DNA of 64,000 nucleotides from Dysidea avara (Eukaryota; Porifera; Demospongiae; Dictyoceratida; Dysideidae). Location of the stretch: NCBI RefSeq assembly GCF_963678975.1, contig NC_089278.1, positions 9,265,479 through 9,329,478 on the forward strand, in the 5' to 3' direction. The notes beneath the pieces were generated by a model. That model was given only the letters and a program-made list of their open reading frames with translations. It was not told the DNA's origin and ran no database searches. The position numbers and the translations under genes were made by a program. Of the stretch, positions 59,201 to 64,000 are shown in pieces (positions within the stretch are counted from its first letter, which is position 1; every line of letters begins with the position of its first letter).

Positions 59201-62200
59201 ACTAATCGGCCGCCTCACCGAGATGGCAGCCTACTTGAGTTCAAGAAGAGCCTAAAGAACAGTGTCACCAACAAACCCATAATGAAGCTCTACTCACTTG
59301 AAGTGACAGCAAAAGATCCAGCCAAGTTACTAATGAACATGTTGATGATCAAGACCCCCCCCCCCCCCCCCACCCCGAGGATGTCAAAGATTGTAACTGA
59401 AATCTTCTTAACTGTAACCGTGCGCTGCACACACACATTATAATGCCGCGAGCTTGTCACATGATGAGTAGCAATGGCATCACAAAATAGTGTGCATTAA
59501 AAAGGACAGTGTCCAAACTGTATGCTATACTATCACCCCCCCCCCCCCCCCCCCTCCCCCCATGTGTTGGTATGTATGTATATATGCTTTAAACCCACCA
59601 GTGTTACATGCAGTGAAATATAAATGCCAGGGCCTGAAGGTACTTTTACCATGAAAATATGAAATATGACTGACAAACATTTCGTGCTACTTTTCATGGT
59701 ACAACTGTATGTATAGAATGACAGTATTAAAACATTTTCGTGCACACCAAGCCTTGCATGAAATTAGCATTAAACTTTTGCAGTGTTATATATAATTCAT
59801 GTTACAGTGGAACCCTCTTAAAGGACACTCCTGGACAACTTCGTAAAGGACATCTGTCTGTGTACCAAATCAACAATACTAGTAGTTTAACACCTCTTTT
59901 TACAACAGATGAAAATAAATTCCCAATGATGCCTGTCTTAGAGGTGTTCTACTGTATGGTGGTATAAATTTCCTATGAATATTACCCGGAGCTTATGAGC
60001 CACTGAAGGTGGCGAAGGAGCATGAAACTGAGTTCCATGAAAATCCAAATTACGTGACAGCATTTGAAATAAATTCACGCCAAATGGTTATGTAATTGAT
60101 ACGCGCGATTCGATGTGTAACAATGGACGCTCCAGCTGTACTATTTGAAGTCAAGGTAGAGCCAAGTTCACCATCATCGAAGAAGAGAAGACCTCGAGGA
60201 AGCCTCAGCCAACTTCACCATCACCATGTGTCACTGCCAGTTGCTTTCCTTGGCTTCTTCTATGGCGCCTGGACTACTATCTTGTAATGTCGTCATGTGC
60301 AATTCCATATACGGCTTCGATTAACAAGATTGTACTTTTCTTATATGGAAACTAATCAGCGATTGATTTGGATTGTGATGGCACCCTGCAGGCAGTGTAA
60401 GTTTCATGCTCCTTCGCCACCTCATAAGCTCCTGATATTGAATTTTCATCATACAGTACAATAGTAACTGTATAGTAGGGACCACAAAGGAGTAGTAGGC
60501 GTGGCCCACAAATAACATCACCCAAAAACCAGCTTCAATTTTCCCAGATAACGATGAGGCAGTATTGATTAGGTAAAACTTAGCCCAAACAAGCTTTCAA
60601 ATCGACCTGAAATGCTTTCAATAAGTTGCTACGGAATTTTAAAAAAAATAATTAATTAACAGAATTTTCTACTGACCGACTGAGTAACTGACTGATATCT
60701 TCAGACAAGCATAACTCAATAACGGCTAAGGCTACGGGGTTGATTTTTTCACTGTTCGACGTCACTTCGTCCCGAGAGGTGCCTTTTGGCATACCGCAGT
60801 ACGTACAATGCATTCTTCATGGACTTACCAATGTCCTCCTTTGTGTTCCATTCATCTTTTCTGACAGCGAAAGGTGTCGATTTGGCAGTAGCACGTGATG
60901 GCTTCCCTTCATAATGGAAATCGTCCGTATTTTTCATAGTAGCTATTTTGATTGCAGAGGTGCTTTTCGAACAGTTCTTGATTCGAAATGCTGTGTAACG
61001 GGTTGAACATGGCTGACAACGAAGCGTAATGGATACTTCACTTTTCAGACGATAATACCGTAGGCGGGGAAAGTTAGGAGTGGGAAAAGTTTTGCAATTG
61101 CAGTAGCTATCGCGAAACTTTTATGCTGGTTAGCTTGCTAATGTGTCACTACATACTTGTATTTGTACAGTAAGAAATTAGTATGCACAATAAGCATCAC
61201 AAAACTTTTACGCCGGTACACAGAGTAGAGTGCAATTCACAAAACTTTTATCACTCATTACTTTTCCCGTTTACGGTAGCTGGGGCGCGCGGCACCATTT
61301 CAGATGCAGTATGCATGGGTTCACCAGTCATAATAAAATTATTTACAAAAAAAGTTAACAAACAAGCACACGAAAAGTTTGGAATTTTCAACTAGAGTAG
61401 GGACCATAGCACATCGATAAAAAGTACTGAAACAAGTTGGAGTAGTCCATGATATTAAATCACAGTAAAACAATAAGAAGTGTTATATCCCTACTGTGCA
61501 TTTCCATTATGGTATCTTGAGCACAGTAGGGATATGGGATATAACACTTCTTACTGTTTTGATATCATGGACTACTCCAACTTGTTTCAGTACTTTTTAT
61601 CGATGTGCTATGGTCCCTACTCTAGTTGAAAATTCCAAATTTTTTCATGTACTTGTACTATATAAATGAGGACAATGCATACCCAGGTAGGCCAAGGTTT
61701 CAATAGTAAATGCAAATTTATTGCTGGCCGATGCCACAATGTATTACACATCCATCAAATACTGACCACCAAATATACAACAAACTATATTGTATCTAAA
61801 TACTGAAATACCTTTCTTTAACTTTCCTGTCTTTTGAGCTAAATGACAGAGAAATTCTTGAGCTGTAGAAAACTCTGGAAGAGCATAATGTTCCATAATC
61901 TAGGCAAAATGAACAAAGTGAGGCACTAACACTACCCATACTGTAACAACTTCTTGCTCACTTGTAACTTGTTACACCGTCTCAAGATGGCTTCAATTGC
62001 AGGTACAGGATCAGTAAGGCTCTCTAACTTGATGCAGTTACGAAGAATCAATGATGCTTGATCTCCTGTCTTTGACATGATGACTCCTGGACTGTCTAAC
62101 AGCTTAACATGTTTGTCCAACTGTATTTCTTGCACATCTCTACATGACACGGTCCCTCCAAGGATGATTTTACCACCTCAAATGATGTCACTCACTTGGT

Positions 62201-64000
62201 AACACCTGGGGTAGCACCCACTGTACAGGTCTTTCTTCTCTTCAGGCTGTTGATTACACTACTCTTACCAACGTTGGGAAGACCTAGGGAAGGAAGAAAT
62301 GTGGAGACATGTAGCATGGTGATATCGTAAAGGCTATGTGGCAACATTAAAACCTTTCCTTATTAGGTTTTTAGAGACAATACCTATATGTAGGCCAGAC
62401 CACTCATCACAGTGTTTACTGATTAGTGCCTACACCAAAAAGGGTCTGGAATGGTTAGCATATATATAGGCGAGTCGTTTCTAACACCCCAACCACCATA
62501 TGGCTAAGTTTTTCAGCCCACAAACTCAAGTTCTAAGTCTTTCCAGCTGTGACGTGTAGAGTAGAACTCGGGGTAGAACCTGCTTTATTGTCAAATACCA
62601 CGATGCAAATGTTGGTTGGAATTTATTAACACCCACCATAGTGTTAGAAACAAGTCACCTATATATGCTAACCATTCCAGACTCTTTTTCAGACTAGGTG
62701 CTTGTAATTTCCATGCCATGACAGAGAAAAAGTGGTCTGGCCACATGAGACCAACCTATAATTATTATTGTTTCCAGTTTGTGATGTAATGGTAATTTGT
62801 CTGCACACAATTCACAAGTTGCTAATTGATAACTACATTGAGATATGATAACCCGTGAGATATTAGTGATAACAAGTCTGTCAAGGATTGACTATCCAGA
62901 GTTAAGGCACTAGTGAGTTATGTGCAACATAACAAGTATGCTGTGTTGTCACACCTCGCAGACAAACAAACTACTTACTATAGATAAGTCTTCAGCTATC
63001 TACTACTATAAGTATCACTTTACAAATGATCAGTAGGTATGAAAAAGTAAGTGATTATTATATTAGAGAGTGACTGTTGTATTAGAGTGTCAAAAATATA
63101 AGCAACACCATACAGTACAATAACTAAGTTGTAAAAAGGGTGCGGCTGTCAAAAAATGCTAGTGTGGAAAAGACATCATAAGTGATGGCCAAAAAACAAA
63201 ACAGCTGCAGTGATTAGTTTAATAGATATTGTGGAACCTCAGTTATTTGAACCCTTGGGACCAGATGGTACAGAATATTCAGATAAGTAATAAAAGTTAG
63301 GATAACTGAGGTTAAAGTTAGGATAACTGAGGTTAAAGTTAGGATAACTGAGGTTAAAGTTAGGATAACTGAGGTTTAGCTACACAATCAGTATACTAAT
63401 TCAATTCAGAATTAGTAATTCAACCAAGCTATTGCACACTCACCAACAACTCCAACAGTGATAGACGTCTTAACATCAATGTTTCTACAATAGTTTCCTA
63501 ACAGTTTCATGAGCACTTCAGCACCCAGACATGCTGATGATTTCATCAAACTAGCAGGACCACTTGACAGAGCAAATTTTTTCTGAGACTGAGGTACAAA
63601 CAAATGACAAAACATTCAAATACAGTGGAACCTCTCTATACATTACAGTTTGGGAGGGGGGTGTTTGCTGCAGGTTTCTCTTAATTTCCATTTTTGTAAA
63701 ACTGTATGAAGAAGATTAAATGGAACTAAAAACAAAACAAAAATGTTTAAAGTTGTAAATATGAATTTGGTCAAAAGAGGTTTCACTTTAGTTTAAACAA
63801 CAACTCACTAAATGTTGTGATTGTGACTGTGTGGAGGACTTGAATGCCACTGTGGGAAACTCATTCCTGAGATGTTTCAACCATCTCTCCACAACTTCCT
63901 TAGGTACAAGGTCTATGAGCCAGATAGACTACATTGTCTACACATCATATAATTTCTACTTTACCTATTTTGTTTAGAACTAATATGAGTTTCTTATTGC
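53280..64000 (-). CDS. GNL3L: nucleostemin-family GTPase GNL3L (5' end outside window)
   Basis: Minus-strand exons from the right edge: 63965-beyond 64000, 63809-63912, 63444-63588, 62196-62283, 61962-62139, 61812-61899, 54188-54242, 54043-54137, 53950-53997, 53807-53898, 53662-53763, 53397-about 53556, 53280-53336. The circularly permuted GTPase order is visible: G4 NKID (NKI plus [15 protein letters not shown]), the linker [16 protein letters not shown]1 [17 protein letters not shown], the G2 region GATPGVTK, and G3 LLDSPGV. After the GTPase come [20 protein letters not shown] and [16 protein letters not shown], typical of GNL3L, then an acidic stretch, a basic stretch ([14 protein letters not shown]) and the end [11 protein letters not shown]. 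Such proteins act in the nucleolus in 60S ribosome biogenesis. One intron (54243-61811) is about 7.6 kb and full of transposons; all the others are small. Confidence 0.9.
54968..54988. repeat. minimal AAGAGTAAAT palindrome
   Basis: AAGAGTAAAT followed by TATTTACTCTT, an almost perfect palindrome with the same arm as 4119-4141 and the ends of 20047-20360. Confidence 0.75.
55172..55226 (-). repeat. tandem pair of the TCTATTAGA motif, inverse orientation
   Basis: Two units about 27 bases apart: GATACTCTAATAGAACAGTC and GATACTCTAATAGAGCAGT. Confidence 0.8.
55973..56018. repeat. G/C-rich hairpin
   Basis: AAACCAGGCGTGTGCCCA and its near-exact inverse TGGGCACGCGCCTGGTTT are separated by 10 bases. 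Confidence 0.85.
56499..57330. mobile_element. non-autonomous MULE-like element with 10-base duplication
   Basis: Inverted ends of about 37 bases: TAGATAATGGAGTACATAAA on the left and the inverse TTTATGTACTCTGTTATCTA on the right, continuing through AGGGATAGGAAACGCAA. The flanks are GGTAAAAGCA at 56489-56498 and 57331-57340, a perfect 10-base duplication. A 9-10 base duplication with fairly long inverted repeats fits Mutator-like elements. No transposase frame inside. Confidence 0.8.
57683..58570 (+). pseudogene. decayed DIRS-like reverse-transcriptase region
   Basis: A plus-strand frame from 57683 has reverse-transcriptase-like pieces ([20 protein letters not shown], then GLNDAYLSV in the place of the catalytic-region LKDAYxS). 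The frame is cut at about 58032, and a second frame from 58229 looks like sequence downstream in such elements. Several stops and shifts show it is dead. Confidence 0.55.
58640..59300 (+). pseudogene. decayed integrase fragment (BEL/Pao-like)
   Basis: Plus-strand pieces in shifting frames resemble a retroelement integrase core: [18 protein letters not shown] around 58885, [19 protein letters not shown] around 58980 and [16 protein letters not shown] around 59060. The spacing of Asp in DFTG and DN fits the DDE-type core, and the phrases are typical of BEL/Pao elements. Broken by shifts and stops; no terminal repeats identified. Confidence 0.6.
59356..59373. repeat. poly-C tract
   Basis: A run of C with one interruption. 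A second, longer run with one T lies at 59536-59560. Both follow the retroelement fragments. Confidence 0.9.
59803..59956. mobile_element. Tc1/mariner-type MITE (TACAGTGGAACCCTCT ends)
   Basis: The left end TACAGTGGAACCCTCTTAA and the right end, inverted, TACAGTAGAACACCTCTAA, about 154 bases in all, with TA at both borders. The end type is that of pogo/Tigger-related elements. Confidence 0.75.
59990..60440. repeat. inverted-repeat unit around a small open frame
   Basis: GGTGGCGAAGGAGCATGAAA at about 60008-60028 is mirrored at about 60406-60425, and GGAGCTTATGAG at about 59989 is mirrored at about 60422-60434. The left arm has an 11-base insertion. Between the arms an ATG frame at 60123-60287 encodes about 54 residues ([20 protein letters not shown] at the start) of no recognised family. 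Confidence 0.6.
60510..61645. repeat. dispersed repeat with terminal fold-back, copy B
   Basis: Shares ordered phrases with 49440-50240. It ends in a long palindrome: left arm about 61384-61498, right arm about 61523-61643, with AACTAGAGTAGGGACCATAG on the left and its exact inverse on the right. Confidence 0.75.
62363..62762. mobile_element. fold-back MITE in a GNL3L intron
   Basis: Inverted ends with GGCCAGACCACT on the left mirrored by AGTGGTCTGGCC on the right, and GTCTGGAATGGTTAGCATAT mirrored by ATATGCTAACCATTCCAGAC. Total about 400 bases; exact borders uncertain. Confidence 0.75.
63229..63392. mobile_element. Tigger-type MITE with internal tandem repeat
   Basis: The left part GTGGAACCTCAGTTATTTGA is mirrored by AGGATAACTGAGGTT near the right. 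This is the typical end of pogo/Tigger MITEs. The subterminal sequence is amplified into a tandem array at 63293-63376. Confidence 0.65.
63293..63376. repeat. four exact copies of a 21-base tandem repeat
   Basis: The unit AAAGTTAGGATAACTGAGG plus TT is repeated four times without a mismatch. Confidence 0.95.
63621..63790. mobile_element. Tc1/mariner-type MITE forming most of a GNL3L intron
   Basis: Left TACAGTGGAACCTCTCTAT and right, inverted, TAAAGTGAAACCTCTTTTG, with TA at both borders. The intron (63589-63808) is little more than this element. Confidence 0.6.

Larger units (their letters stand above)
54243..61811 (-). other. 7.6 kb GNL3L intron, transposon sink
   Basis: Contains a small palindrome (54968-54988), TCTATTAGA motif copies (55172-55226), a poly-G tract (55125), a hairpin (55973-56018), a TIR element with 10-base duplication (56499-57330), retroelement fragments (57683-59300), two poly-C tracts (59356-59373 and 59536-59555), a small Tc1-type MITE (59803-59956), an inverted-repeat unit (59990-60440) and a dispersed repeat with fold-back (60510-61645). 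The stretch 54300-54960 shows only broken frames. Confidence 0.6.

Overview
The window looks like a stretch of a compact animal nuclear genome, most probably a sponge (Porifera, demosponge type). Reasons: every gene is split by GT-AG introns, many only about 50-100 bases long; intergenic gaps are mostly 100-330 bases; introns are A+T-rich; and the gene set is animal (novel protein kinase C, WASH complex subunit SWIP, a REDIC1-like meiotic protein, SANBR) together with Dictyostelium DD3-3-like proteins. The species assignment is inference, not read directly. No prokaryotic operon, CRISPR, rRNA or tRNA was seen.

Layout. 1-1389 (+): 3' part of an unrecognised serine-rich gene. 1580-7923 (+): SANBR/KIAA1841 homologue (SANT plus BTB). 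8048-11019 (-) and 11316-13875 (+): a head-to-head pair of DD3-3-like paralogues, one with a C-terminal membrane anchor and one ending before it. 14447-22220 (-): peroxisomal ABC half-transporter of the ABCD1/2 type. 22554-26937 (+): mitochondrial S-adenosylmethionine carrier (SLC25A26). 27058-29934 (-): homologue of the meiotic crossover factor REDIC1/C12orf40. 30040-40356 (+): WASHC4 (SWIP) with an unusual polyproline tail. 40548-51288 (+): novel protein kinase C (delta/theta type). 51491-about 53010 (-): TPRA1-type seven-helix membrane protein. 53280 to beyond 64000 (-): nucleostemin-family GTPase (GNL3L), open at the right edge.

Organisation. Neighbours are arranged as close divergent pairs (DD3-3 pair, ABCD/SLC25A26, REDIC1/WASHC4 with only about 105 bases between start codons) and close convergent pairs (SANBR/DD3-3, SLC25A26/REDIC1, PKC/TPRA1). 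The genes do not form a pathway; they are housekeeping and cell-biology genes packed together.

Repeats. The larger introns are loaded with non-autonomous DNA transposons and fold-back elements. Two have clear terminal inverted repeats with perfect 8-base duplications (17667-18193, 23143-24097), one has a 10-base duplication (56499-57330), and one pogo/Tigger-type element is nested in another. Decayed retroelement fragments lie at about 33700-35400 and 57680-59300. At least eight palindromic fold-backs are present, several sharing the same terminal sequence. A short motif (core TCTATTAGA) recurs more than a dozen times across the window, often as tandem pairs. GT/CA microsatellites and G- or C-homopolymer tracts are also common.
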